DNA of 64,000 nt from NCBI GenBank assembly GCA_027484825.1, contig JAIXSE010000032.1, positions 1-64,000 on the forward strand. The letters are read 5' to 3'. The notes beneath the pieces are model-generated. The model was not told the DNA's origin. It saw only the letters and a program-made list of their open reading frames with translations, and made no database searches. Below are positions 23,161 through 32,007 of this stretch, piece after piece. Source of the DNA: Rubrivivax sp. (GTDB taxonomy: Bacteria > Pseudomonadota > Gammaproteobacteria > Burkholderiales > Burkholderiaceae_C). Each line of letters starts with the position of its first letter. Position 1 is the first letter of the stretch. The translations under genes and the position numbers were made by a program.

Positions 23161-24321
23161 ATGACCCACTCTGCCCCCGATCCCGTTCCGTTTTCACGGG
23201 CCACGCCTGCAGACGCCACTCCGCGCGGTGCATCGCCGCTGCCGCTGGTCGGCGAGCGGCTGGGGGTGTGGCGCATCGTCGCGGGGCTGTACGAGGTGGG
23301 CTCGGGCCATTGGTTCCGGGTGGAGCATGCGCTGGCGACGGGAGAGACGGCGTTGGCCATCGTCTACCGCAGCGAGGCGGATGCCCAGGCGGTGCTGATG
23401 CGCTTTGCCGAGGACTCGGAAGCGCTGGCGCGTGCGTCCGTGACCGGCTTCGGGCCGCCGCTGGACAGCGGGCTCAGCCCGGGCGGCAGCCCCTACCTGG
23501 TGGTGCCGGCGATGGAGGGCGCGCCGCTGATGCGGGTGGCCATGGCGCTGCCGCTGCGCCGGCGCATGGAGCTGCTGCTGGAGCTGGTGGCCCTGCTGGA
23601 TGTGGCCCAGGCGCGTGGTCTGGTGCTGCACGAACTCGATCCCGGCATGCTGTGGCTCAGCCCTTCCCAGCAGCTGTGCTGGCTGGGTCAGGGCCTGGCG
23701 CCCCGCGGATCGCAGGCGCCGCCGGTGCTGGTGAGGTCGGCCGAGCCTCTGGCGGATCCGCGCCAGCGCACCGGCCTGCGGCCCGATGCTGCCAGCGAGG
23801 CCTATGCACTGGGGCGGCTGCTGGGGCTGCTCATCAACGGTCGTCTGCCGCGTCGGGAGGGCCCAGCCGATGCACGGGCCGATGCAGTGGCGGTCGAAGT
23901 CTCGGCCACGCCGGTGGCTTCACTGCAATCGTGGCTGTCGCTGTCCGCCGCCCACCGGGAAAGCCTGGACCGCCTGCTGGACCGCGCCATGACCGATGGG
24001 CAGACCTTCCCGGACCGCACCGCCCTGGCGCAGGCCGTCAACATCTGGCTGGATGAAGTGGGGGAGACCCAGGGCGCTTTTCAGGGGGGATCTCAAGGAG
24101 GACATCCGGGCCGGTCAGGGTCAGGTATGGCCCCTGCGGCGCACCCAGGGAGCGCCGGCGCCGGCGCGCGACCGTCCGCACCGATGCCCTTGTCTGCTCC
24201 TGCCACCGCACCAACGCCGCTCAAGCCGCCAGGCGCATCCGTGGTGGAGCGCATCGCCGGGGCCCTGGCGGTCCTGGCGGTGGCGGCCGTGCTGGTCTGG
24301 CTGCTGTTGCGGTCGAACTGA
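23161..24321 (+). CDS. tail-anchored pseudokinase (Ser/Thr kinase-like, catalytic residues lost)
   Basis: A 386-residue protein with the outline of a bacterial Hanks-type kinase but without its active site. The glycine-loop region reads RIVAGLYEVGSGHWFRVEHA. The hinge-like PYLVVPAMEGAPLMRV follows, and the catalytic-loop position reads GLVLHELDPGMLWLS where an active kinase has HRDLKPxN. The DFG position reads LGQGL. The later helix SEAYALGRLLGLLINGRLP fits the APE/F-helix region (normally SDVYALG). After a Gly/Pro-rich linker, residues about 360-384 form one membrane helix (GALAVLAVAAVLVWLLL). The domain assignment rests on spaced motifs, so a search should confirm it. It is divergent from the S9 peptidase gene. 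Confidence 0.7.
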   Translation: MTHSAPDPVPFSRATPADATPRGASPLPLVGERLGVWRIVAGLYEVGSGHWFRVEHALATGETALAIVYRSEADAQAVLMRFAEDSEALARASVTGFGPPLDSGLSPGGSPYLVVPAMEGAPLMRVAMALPLRRRMELLLELVALLDVAQARGLVLHELDPGMLWLSPSQQLCWLGQGLAPRGSQAPPVLVRSAEPLADPRQRTGLRPDAASEAYALGRLLGLLINGRLPRREGPADARADAVAVEVSATPVASLQSWLSLSAAHRESLDRLLDRAMTDGQTFPDRTALAQAVNIWLDEVGETQGAFQGGSQGGHPGRSGSGMAPAAHPGSAGAGARPSAPMPLSAPATAPTPLKPPGASVVERIAGALAVLAVAAVLVWLLLRSN

Positions 24322-24524
24322 CCGCCCCCCGCCTCGTCCGTCTCACCAGTCGTCATCTGACACCAATCTCGCGCGAGCCCCGATGCCCTGTCTCAGTTAG
24401 TGCCGACAGGTTGTCGATCCACCTTTAGTAGTGAATTGCGCGAGGTCCTTCCTCGAACCTACGATTTTCATGATGGATCGAGGCCTGTCCGGCCCGGGTG
24501 ATGAGCGGTGGTGACGGAGAAAAC

Positions 24525-24974
24525 ATGGTGTTCAAAATCAAACCGATGTCGGGTCGGGACTGGTCCCGATTCGACCGTGATGCGCGTCAGGACGAGCGCT
24601 GCGCGCCGTGGGTGCTGCAGGCGCTGTCCGACTGTGCCGAGGCGGCCCGCCAGGGGCGCGCGCTGCCCCGCTGGTGGGCGCAGGACCGGCGGCGCGGCCA
24701 CTACCTGGTCCGCCTGCCGGCGCTGATGGGCCAGGAGCTGGCGGACCGGTATTGCATGCGGGTCAAACCGCGGATGTATGGGCTGCGCTCCCAGGGCATT
24801 GGCGACCGGCGGGTCTTCCTGGTGGGGGCGGACCTCAGCGGCGAGGAACTGCTGCAGGTGCAGGGGGTGCTGGCCGAAGCCTTTGCGGTGCACGGGGCCA
24901 CCGGCAGTCCCTGGCGCGGCGACCCGCTCAAGGACGCGCTGCTGGTGCCGCCGCCGCTTCCCGCATTGCTGTGA
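24525..24974 (+). CDS. hypothetical protein
   Basis: A 149-residue soluble protein I do not recognise. It begins MVFKIKPMSGRDWSRFDRDA and is rich in Arg, Trp and Leu (LPRWWAQDRRRGHYLVRLPA, YCMRVKPRMYGLRSQGIGDR), with no signal peptide. I chose ATG 24525 because GGAG lies seven bases before it; an in-frame ATG at 24498 lacks this. The next gene, an exported solute-binding protein, begins 29 bases later and may be co-transcribed. Codon use looks native. Confidence 0.6.
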   Translation: MVFKIKPMSGRDWSRFDRDARQDERCAPWVLQALSDCAEAARQGRALPRWWAQDRRRGHYLVRLPALMGQELADRYCMRVKPRMYGLRSQGIGDRRVFLVGADLSGEELLQVQGVLAEAFAVHGATGSPWRGDPLKDALLVPPPLPALL

Positions 24975-25003
24975 AGCGGGTGGCGCGCCTATCATCGCGG
25001 CAC

Positions 25004-25891
25004 ATGCCGATGCGTCGCCGCCATCTTCTGCAGTGGACTGCAGGCCCCTTGCTGGCCTCGGTCAGCGGCGTGGCCAGGAGCGATCGTCCCCAGCGCCCCG
25101 TCCTGGTGGCCGGCACCGTCTTCGCGCGGCTGTTCGAGCCTGCACAGGGCGCAGGCGCCGGTGGGGCTGGGGGCGGCGCTTCTGGGAGTGCTTCTGCGGG
25201 CCCTGCTGCTGGTACTGCTGCTGGCCCTGCTGCCGCCGCCTCCGGTGCGGCAAGCGCCGGTCGCCCCCAGGGGCTGGCCGTCGATCTGCTGAACGCGATC
25301 CTGCTGCCGGCCGGCTTCACGCCCACCTACGAGTTCTATCCCTGGCTGCGCGCACAGGCCATGCTCGAGCAGGGGACGACGCAGATCCTGGTCGGCCCCT
25401 ATCGCACCCGCGAGCGGGAGATGCGCATGCGCTTCTCGCGCCAGCCCTTCTACGAGGACGCGATGGTGTTCTACGCCCGCGCGGGCCAACAGGCCTTGTG
25501 GCGGGACGACTTCTCGGCGCTGCGCCCGCTGCAGATCGGCACGGTGCACGGCTGGGTGTATGGGGACCGCTTCGAGCTGGCGCGGCGCCAGCTCAATGTG
25601 ACCCAGGTGCGGGACCTGGCCACGGCCCTGCGCATGCTGCAACTGGGCCGGCTGGATCTGATCGCAGCCAACCAGCGCAATTCGGAACCGGTCCTGCAGG
25701 AGCTGGGTCTGACCGATGCGGTGGTGTTGTGTCAGCCGCCGTTTGCCCGGCTGCGCGGGCACTTCGCCTTCAACCTCGACGCCGCCGGCGGCGAATGGCA
25801 ATGGCTGGTGGACACCGGCATGCAGCGCCTGCGCGCCAGCGGCGAACTGGCGCGCATGGCCGCCCGCTGGGGCGTGCCGCTGCCGGATTGA
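25004..25891 (+). CDS. periplasmic solute-binding protein family 3, with low-complexity insertion
   Basis: A 295-residue exported protein of the family 3 solute-binding type (amino-acid binding or related sensing). The N-terminus MPMRRRHLLQWTAGPLLASV resembles a signal peptide with a twin-basic start but lacks a strict twin-arginine motif. The binding fold is seen in LAVDLLNAILLPAGFTPTYE, TQILVGPYRTREREMRMRFS, IGTVHGWVYGDRF and RLDLIAANQRNSEPVLQELG. Between the first strand and helix, residues about 48-86 are a Gly/Ala/Ser-rich insertion. No permease or ATPase genes are nearby, so it may be an orphan binding protein. Ligand unknown. Confidence 0.82.
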   Translation: MPMRRRHLLQWTAGPLLASVSGVARSDRPQRPVLVAGTVFARLFEPAQGAGAGGAGGGASGSASAGPAAGTAAGPAAAASGAASAGRPQGLAVDLLNAILLPAGFTPTYEFYPWLRAQAMLEQGTTQILVGPYRTREREMRMRFSRQPFYEDAMVFYARAGQQALWRDDFSALRPLQIGTVHGWVYGDRFELARRQLNVTQVRDLATALRMLQLGRLDLIAANQRNSEPVLQELGLTDAVVLCQPPFARLRGHFAFNLDAAGGEWQWLVDTGMQRLRASGELARMAARWGVPLPD

Positions 25892-25919
25892 CGGAGGGCG
25901 GGCGCGCCCCGCTTGCGCA

Positions 25920-26300
25920 TCAGCCCGCGAACGCGCCGCCCAGGCCGAACAGCGCCAGCCCGATCAGTGCCGGCAGGGCCTGGATGTAGAGGATCTTGCG
26001 GCTGGCCGTCGCCGCACCGTACAGCCCCGCCACCAGCACGCAGCCCAGGAAGAACAGCTTCACCGGCAGACCGGCACCACCCAGCAGCAGGCCCCAGATC
26101 AGCCCCGCGGCCAGAAAGCCGTTGTAGAGCCCCTGGTTGGCGGCCAACACCCGGGTGGCCTGCGCGAACTCCGGCGTCAGGCCAAAGGCCTTGCGACCGG
26201 CAGGCCGGGTCCAGAGAAACATCTCCAGTACCAGGATGTAGACATGGATCAGGGCCACCAGACCGGTGACGACGTTGGCAATCAGAAGGGTCACGTTCAT
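25920..26300 (-). CDS. DUF1304 family membrane protein
   Basis: A 126-residue, very hydrophobic protein with four predicted membrane segments. It begins MNVTLLIANVVTGLVALIHV, and the block YILVLEMFLWTRPAGRKAFG is typical of DUF1304. It continues with VLAANQGLYNGFLAAGLIWG and LFFLGCVLVAGLYGAATASR, and the length matches the family (about 120). The function is unknown. It is convergent with the solute-binding protein gene and divergent from rep, with only 66 bases between the two starts. Confidence 0.92.
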   Translation of the reverse strand: MNVTLLIANVVTGLVALIHVYILVLEMFLWTRPAGRKAFGLTPEFAQATRVLAANQGLYNGFLAAGLIWGLLLGGAGLPVKLFFLGCVLVAGLYGAATASRKILYIQALPALIGLALFGLGGAFAG

Positions 26301-26366
26301 GCTCCGCACTTTACCCCCCGGTATCATCCTTGGCCCGCCCTTGATACTTCCCCCCAGGCTTTCACC

Positions 26367-28430
26367 ATGTCCGAGTTCCTGCTCAATCCTGCCCAGCTGG
26401 CGGCCGTGCACCATCTGGCCGGTCCCTGCCTGGTGATCGCCGGAGCGGGCTCGGGCAAGACGCGGGTGATCACCCAGAAAATCGCCAAGCTGCTGTCGGA
26501 GGGCTACCGCCCCCGCAACATCGCCGCCATCACCTTCACCAACAAGGCCTCGCAGGAAATGCGGGAGCGGGCGCGCCACATGGTGGGCAACAAGGCGGGG
26601 CAGGAGCTGGTGATTTCCACCTTCCACTCGCTGGGGGTACGCATCCTGCGGGAGGACGGGCGGCATCTGGGCCTGAAGGAGCAGTTCTCCATTCTGGATT
26701 CGGACGACGTGCTGTCGGTGCTGCGCGATGCGGGCGGCACGACCGACGCGGCCACGGCCAAGAGCTGGCAGTGGACCATCTCCCTGTGGAAGAACCAGAA
26801 CCTCAGCCCGCAGCAGGCGCTGGCCTATGCCAAGGACGACATGGAGCGGGCCGCGGCGGTGGTGATGCAGCGCTACCAGGAGCGGCTCACCGCCTACCAG
26901 GCCGTGGACTTCGACGACCTCATCGGCCTGCCGCTCAAGCTGCTGCAGACGAATGACGAGGCGCGCGGCAAGTGGCAGGAAACGCTCAAGTACGTGCTGG
27001 TGGACGAATACCAGGACACCAATGCCGTGCAGTACGAGCTGCTCAAGTGCCTGGTGGGCGAGCGCGCCATGTTCACCGCCGTGGGCGACGACGACCAGAG
27101 CATCTATGGCTGGCGCGGCGCGACCATCGAGAACCTGAAGAAGCTGCCGGTGGACTTCCCCCAGCTCAAGGTCATTCCGCTGGAGCAGAACTACCGCTCC
27201 ACCAGTGCCATCTTGCGGGCGGCCAACAACGTCATCGGCAGCAATCCCAAGCTGTTCCCCAAGACGCTGTGGAGCGAGTTCGGCGAGGGCGACCCGATCG
27301 TGCTGATCGAGGCGGATGGCGAGGAGCACGAAGCGGAGCGGGCGGTCGCCCGTATCCAGTCGCTGCGGGCGCAGCATCCCACCGCCAAGTTCGCCGACTT
27401 CGCCATCCTCTACCGCGCCAACCATCAGGCGCGGGTGTTCGAGCAGGCGCTGCGCCGGGCGGAGATTCCCTACAAGGTGTCGGGCGGCCAGAGCTTCTTC
27501 GACAAGTCCGAGATCAAGGACCTCTGCGCCTGGCTGCGCCTGCTGGTCAACCAGGACGATGACCCGGCCTTCCTGCGGGCGGTGACCACGCCCAAGCGCG
27601 GCATCGGCCATCAGACGCTGGGGCATCTGAGCGATTTCTCGGCCAAGTGGAAGCTCTCGATGTTCGAGTCGCTGTTCGCCGAGTCCCTCAAGGCCACGCT
27701 GTCCAGCAAGGCCCTGCACGGCCTGCATGAGTTCGGCCGCTACATCGTGGACCTGGAATACCGCGCGCGCCACACGGTGGGCGCGGAAGAGGGCAAGGCC
27801 TTGATGCTGGAATGGCTCAAGGACATCGGCTACGAGCAGCATCTGCTCGACAACGAAGAGAACGAGAAGGTCGCCGCGGCCCGCTGGGGCAATGTGCTGG
27901 ACTTTGTCGACTGGGTGGCCAAGCGCTGCGGCGGCGAGATCTCGACCGACGGCGGCATCACCACCGAGAGCCCGCGGCAGTCGCTGTTGGAAGTGGCGCA
28001 GACCATCAGCGTCATCCTGTCGCTGGCCGAGCGCAAGGAAGAGCAGGACCAGGTGGTGCTCACCACGCTGCATGCCTCCAAGGGCCTGGAATGGCCGCAT
28101 GTGATCCTGGCGGGGGTGAACGAGGGCCTGCTGCCCTTCAAGTCCGAAGATGAAGACATGACCCCGGGCCGGGTGGAGGAAGAGCGTCGGCTCATGTATG
28201 TGGGCATCACCCGCGCCCGGCGGACACTGGCGGTCTCGACCCTGCGCCGTCGCAAGAAGAACCGCGAGACCGTGATTGGCGTTCCGAGCCGCTTCATTGC
28301 GGAGATGAAGCTGCACGAAAGCGGCATCAAGGAAGACCCGCGCGAGAAGCTCAAGCGCATGCGTGAGCAACTGGCGGCCAAGGCGGCGGCATCGGCGGCG
28401 GCGGCTGCAGCGGCCAATGCCAAGTCCTGA
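26367..28430 (+). CDS. rep: ATP-dependent DNA helicase Rep (UvrD/PcrA superfamily 1)
   Basis: A 687-residue 3'-5' DNA helicase that helps forks pass protein blocks. Motifs in order: Q-motif region LLNPAQLAAVHHLAGP, Walker A IAGAGSGKTRVI at about residue 27, Ia FTNKASQEMRERA, Walker B LVDEYQDTNAVQ, motif III VGDDDQSIYGWRGA, motif IV LEQNYRSTSAIL, motif V LTTLHASKGLEWPHVILAG and motif VI EERRLMYVGITRARRTL. The 687-residue length fits Rep (E. coli 673) better than UvrD (720), and the C-terminal tail is Ala-rich. The start is ATG 26367 (MSEFLLNPAQ); longer in-frame extensions upstream run through the neighbouring gene. It is divergent from the DUF1304 gene. Confidence 0.95.
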   Translation: MSEFLLNPAQLAAVHHLAGPCLVIAGAGSGKTRVITQKIAKLLSEGYRPRNIAAITFTNKASQEMRERARHMVGNKAGQELVISTFHSLGVRILREDGRHLGLKEQFSILDSDDVLSVLRDAGGTTDAATAKSWQWTISLWKNQNLSPQQALAYAKDDMERAAAVVMQRYQERLTAYQAVDFDDLIGLPLKLLQTNDEARGKWQETLKYVLVDEYQDTNAVQYELLKCLVGERAMFTAVGDDDQSIYGWRGATIENLKKLPVDFPQLKVIPLEQNYRSTSAILRAANNVIGSNPKLFPKTLWSEFGEGDPIVLIEADGEEHEAERAVARIQSLRAQHPTAKFADFAILYRANHQARVFEQALRRAEIPYKVSGGQSFFDKSEIKDLCAWLRLLVNQDDDPAFLRAVTTPKRGIGHQTLGHLSDFSAKWKLSMFESLFAESLKATLSSKALHGLHEFGRYIVDLEYRARHTVGAEEGKALMLEWLKDIGYEQHLLDNEENEKVAAARWGNVLDFVDWVAKRCGGEISTDGGITTESPRQSLLEVAQTISVILSLAERKEEQDQVVLTTLHASKGLEWPHVILAGVNEGLLPFKSEDEDMTPGRVEEERRLMYVGITRARRTLAVSTLRRRKKNRETVIGVPSRFIAEMKLHESGIKEDPREKLKRMREQLAAKAAASAAAAAAANAKS

Positions 28431-28629
28431 CCCCATCCGGGCTACGACTGACCCCAGGCTGGCACTGGCCCGGCACTGGTCTTCCACATTCCACAGGCCT
28501 TCCTCTAGCCCCGAACCCGATCGCTCCCTCCCGCAGTTGACTTGGAAGCCACGCTTCCAGGCTCCGGGTATGTAAGAGTTTTCAGGACCGGCACTGTCAC
28601 CGAGGTGATTGTGGTTGTCGGACGGCAAA

Positions 28630-29337
28630 ATGCCGGCCATGACCGCCGCCGTCCAACGGACTTCCTTCAGCCTGCCTCTGCTGACCCTGATCAGTGGCTC
28701 CCTGGCCATCATGGCGCTATCGCACCCGCCCCAGTTGCCGGCGGCCTGGGGCTTTGTCTTCAAGCCGCTGACCACCTTGCTGATCGTCTGGCACGCGTGG
28801 CGCCGGGGTGCGGCCGAACCGGGCCTGGCCCGATGGCTGCTGGCGGGGCTGGTGTTCTCGCTGGTCGGTGATGTGGCACTGCTGTTCCCGGTCTCCGGGT
28901 TTGTCCCGGGGCTGCTGGGCTTCCTCGTCGCCCATGTTTGTTACATCCTGGGCTTTTGCAGCCGGGCACGTTTTGCTGCGGTACGCTGGCCCTTCCTGCT
29001 GTTCGGCATCGTGGCGGCCATGGTGCTGGGGCGCTTGTGGGCCTTTGTGCCGGGGGCGTTGCAGGTGCCAGTGCTTGTCTACGTCGTGGCCCTGACCCTG
29101 ATGGCCTCGCAGGCCTGGGCCTGGTGGCGCCACAGCGTCCGTGATCCGCAGGAACTGCGCGCCCGCTGGGCCGCCTGGGGTGGCACCTTGTTTGTGTTTT
29201 CCGATGCCATGCTGGCCATTGACCGTTTTGCCGGACCCGTCTCCCAAGCCAGCCTGTGGGTGCTGGCGAGTTACTGGCCGGCCCAGTGGTGCATGGCCCA
29301 GAGTGTGGGCAGGCCCGCCGAATTGAGCGCTGCATGA
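28630..29337 (+). CDS. lysoplasmalogenase-like membrane protein (YhhN family)
   Basis: A 235-residue protein with about seven or eight membrane segments, of the YhhN/TMEM86 family. Vertebrate members hydrolyse the vinyl-ether bond of lysoplasmalogens; the bacterial role is less clear. Family features are FKPLTTLLIVWHAW near residue 45, LVFSLVGDVALLFP with the conserved Asp, FLVAHVCYILGF, and GTLFVFSDAMLAIDRF near the end with another conserved Asp pair. The start may be ATG 28630 or 28639. Its stop overlaps the start of the next gene by ATGA, so it is co-transcribed with the large O-antigen-ligase-like gene. Confidence 0.9.
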   Translation: MPAMTAAVQRTSFSLPLLTLISGSLAIMALSHPPQLPAAWGFVFKPLTTLLIVWHAWRRGAAEPGLARWLLAGLVFSLVGDVALLFPVSGFVPGLLGFLVAHVCYILGFCSRARFAAVRWPFLLFGIVAAMVLGRLWAFVPGALQVPVLVYVVALTLMASQAWAWWRHSVRDPQELRARWAAWGGTLFVFSDAMLAIDRFAGPVSQASLWVLASYWPAQWCMAQSVGRPAELSAA

Positions 29338-31994
29338 ACTTCATGATTCCCTTGCGGCCATCGGCCATCCTGGCGCTGATGGCGTCGCTGGCCTGTGGCA
29401 CGGTTGGCGTGTCCCTGGTGCATCACTATCCGCTCGATCCGCCCTTGATGCTGGCCCTGTGGGCGGCGGTGGCCGCCCTGAGCTTCATGGCCTGGCAGGT
29501 GCTGCCGATGCTGCTGCCGGCAGCGGTGCCGCTGATCGGACTGGCGCCCTGGACCGGCTGGATCAGCTTTGAAGAGCTGGACCTGCTGGTGCTGGCGGTG
29601 GCCACCGGCGGCTACATGGCGCTGGCCATCACCGAGCCCGTCCGGCGTCCGGTGCCCTGGCGTTATCGCGCCCTGCGCTGGCGTTCGGCGGTGGGCGTGC
29701 TGCTGGCGGTGTTCACGCTGTCGATGCTGATCTCCATCTGGCGCGGGGTGGAGCATGCGGGCGGCCTGCAATTTGGCTACTTCCAGGGCTACCAGGAGTC
29801 GATGAACAGCCTGCGCCTGGGCAAGAGCCTGTTCCTGGTGCTGCTGCTGCTGCCGCTGTGGTTGCGCGCGGCGGACCTGCGACCGGCCGCCGTGCTGCGG
29901 CTCAGCCGCGGCGCCTGGGTGCTGGTGCTGATCTTTGCGTCGGTCGGGGCGGTGTGGGAGCGCTTCCTCTACACCGGGCTGCTGGACTTCTCCTCGGACT
30001 ACCGCACCACCTCCTGGTTCTGGGAGATGCATGTGGGCGGCGCCGCGCTGGACGGCTGCCTGGCCCTGAGCATGCCGATGGCCCTGCTGTGGATGCTCTG
30101 CGAGCGCCGCCCCTGGCGCTTTGCCGCCGCGCTGGGGGTCTTGCTGCTGGGCTTTTATGCCTGCCTCACCACCTTCTCCCGCGGTGTCTATCTGGCGGTG
30201 CCGGTGGGGCTGGCCCTGTGTGCGCTGCTGTGGGCGGTGCAGCGCCGTCATGGCAAGCCGGAGGACGGAGCCGCCGCTCCCGGCCAGTTGCCCGGCGACG
30301 CGGCCCTGCCGCTTCGGTCGTCGCTGGCCGTGCTGGTGGGCGTCGGTCTGGCGGCCTGGGTGCTGTTCGGCGCCGGCGGCTACCGCGCGCTCGTGGCGCT
30401 GGCGGTCAGCGTCGGCCTGTGGGTGGCCCTGCCGCCGCGGCGCGGCAGCTGGCCGGTGGGTCAGCACCGGACCTTGCTGGGCGGCGCCTTGCTGGTGGCG
30501 CTGGCCGTGGCCGGTGCGGGCGTACTGCTGATCGACCTGGTGCCCAAGCTGTCCTATGGGGTCGCGCTGGTGGTGGCGCTGTTCACCTTGACCCTGTGCG
30601 GCCTCTGGCGCCAGGGCGTGGTGTGGGCCGGGCAGTCCTTCCTGCTGGCGGTCGGCTGGCTGTCGTCACTGGCCGCCGCCTGGCTGGTTGCGGCCCAGTG
30701 GAGCGAGGGCAAGGACCTGATCGCCACGGCCGCCGTGCTCTTGCTGCTGGCCCTGGCCTGGTTGGCGGTGCAGTGGCCGGTCCGTCCGGTCGATGCCGTG
30801 CGCGAGGCGGGATGGCGCGTGCGCGGCATGTTGTGGACCGCCTGTCTGCTGGTGTGCGGCGTGGTGGCGTCGCTGGGCGGGGGCGGTTACATCGGCCACC
30901 GGATGTCCACCGGTCAGCAGGACCTGGAAGGCCGGCTGGACCACTGGAGCCTGAGCATGAGCCTGCTCAAGGGCATGGATGCCTGGCTGCTGGGACAAGG
31001 CACCGGCCGCTTCCCGTCCAGCTTTGCCAACCACGGGCCGTTTGAGGAGCGTGTCGGCGACCACCGCTGGAATCCGCCGGCCACCGATGTGGTGCCGGGT
31101 GCGCTGGACAGCGCCGGCTTCCCGGCCGTGCCTGTGCCCACGGTCACCCTCACTAGCGGCCTGCACACCATGGGCAGCGGCGAGCTGTATCGCCTCAGCC
31201 AGCGGATCAGCGCGGTGGGCGGGGATGTGGCGGCGGCGGTGGTGCTGCGCACCCGCCAGCACACCCAGCTGCGGGTGGAGGTCTGCGAGAAGCATCTGCT
31301 CTATCCGCTGCGCTGCCTGGACCGTCAGGTGGAGGTGGAACCGCAGGGCGGCGCATGGCAGGTGGTGCGTCTGCCGCTGGGCAAGGCACCGGACGACTTC
31401 GGCGGCAGCCGCTGGGCACCGCGTCAGCTGACGGCGGCGGTGGCGCTGAACTGGCGCGGCTCGCTGGTGGAGCTGCGCTCGGTGGAACTGGCCGACAGCC
31501 AGCACGGCCCGCTGCTGCGCAATAGCGACTTCAGCCAGGGCATGGCCCGCTGGTTCTTCTCCAGCGACCGGATCCACATGCCCTTCCACGAAAAGAGCCT
31601 GCCGCTGCATGTGCTGTTCGCGCAGGGCGTGCTCGGCCTGGCGTTGTGGCTGGGACTGCTGGCCAGCGCGCTGTGGCGCTGCACGCTGGGGGCGGCCCGG
31701 CGGCATCCGCTGGCCCCGGCCACGGCGGGGGCGCTGGCGGCATTCCTGATCGTGGGGCTGTTTGACAGCCTGATCGACGCGCCACGCATCGGCTTCCTGT
31801 TCTACGCGATGCTGGCGCTGGCCCTGGGGCTGCGCACGCCGTCACGTCGTCTCAAGAAGGGCGAGCAGCCGGATGAGGAAGAAGCGCTGGAAACCCGATT
31901 TGCGGGGGACGACCATGAGCATGACGACCGCCGGCCCTCGCCGCCGCGCCGGTCGTATCTGCCGTCGCGGTTCGGGTCAACGACCGGGCGCTGA
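29334..31994 (+). CDS. O-antigen ligase/polymerase-like membrane protein with large extracytoplasmic domain
   Basis: An 886-residue multi-pass membrane protein. Residues about 1-530 contain a dozen or more hydrophobic segments with Wzy/WaaL-like features, including the short loop ACLTTFSRGVYLAVP (Arg after a Ser, as in O-antigen ligase loops). A soluble extracytoplasmic part of about 200 residues follows (DHWSLSMSLLKGMDAWLLGQ to RNSDFSQGMARWFF) with beta-rich, carbohydrate-binding-like character. Then comes DRIHMPFHEKSLPLHVLFAQ, reminiscent of the second conserved loop, and three last membrane helices. The tail is acidic then basic. It probably joins or polymerises surface glycans, but no other glycan genes are close. 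The start overlaps the YhhN gene by four bases. Confidence 0.82.
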   Translation: MNFMIPLRPSAILALMASLACGTVGVSLVHHYPLDPPLMLALWAAVAALSFMAWQVLPMLLPAAVPLIGLAPWTGWISFEELDLLVLAVATGGYMALAITEPVRRPVPWRYRALRWRSAVGVLLAVFTLSMLISIWRGVEHAGGLQFGYFQGYQESMNSLRLGKSLFLVLLLLPLWLRAADLRPAAVLRLSRGAWVLVLIFASVGAVWERFLYTGLLDFSSDYRTTSWFWEMHVGGAALDGCLALSMPMALLWMLCERRPWRFAAALGVLLLGFYACLTTFSRGVYLAVPVGLALCALLWAVQRRHGKPEDGAAAPGQLPGDAALPLRSSLAVLVGVGLAAWVLFGAGGYRALVALAVSVGLWVALPPRRGSWPVGQHRTLLGGALLVALAVAGAGVLLIDLVPKLSYGVALVVALFTLTLCGLWRQGVVWAGQSFLLAVGWLSSLAAAWLVAAQWSEGKDLIATAAVLLLLALAWLAVQWPVRPVDAVREAGWRVRGMLWTACLLVCGVVASLGGGGYIGHRMSTGQQDLEGRLDHWSLSMSLLKGMDAWLLGQGTGRFPSSFANHGPFEERVGDHRWNPPATDVVPGALDSAGFPAVPVPTVTLTSGLHTMGSGELYRLSQRISAVGGDVAAAVVLRTRQHTQLRVEVCEKHLLYPLRCLDRQVEVEPQGGAWQVVRLPLGKAPDDFGGSRWAPRQLTAAVALNWRGSLVELRSVELADSQHGPLLRNSDFSQGMARWFFSSDRIHMPFHEKSLPLHVLFAQGVLGLALWLGLLASALWRCTLGAARRHPLAPATAGALAAFLIVGLFDSLIDAPRIGFLFYAMLALALGLRTPSRRLKKGEQPDEEEALETRFAGDDHEHDDRRPSPPRRSYLPSRFGSTTGR

Positions 31995-32007
31995 ATCAGC
32001 CCGCCGC

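Noticed and set aside
25920-28775. 951-codon minus-strand frame across rep
   Set aside because: Only its last 126 codons (the DUF1304 protein) are a real gene; the rest mirrors the rep coding sequence.
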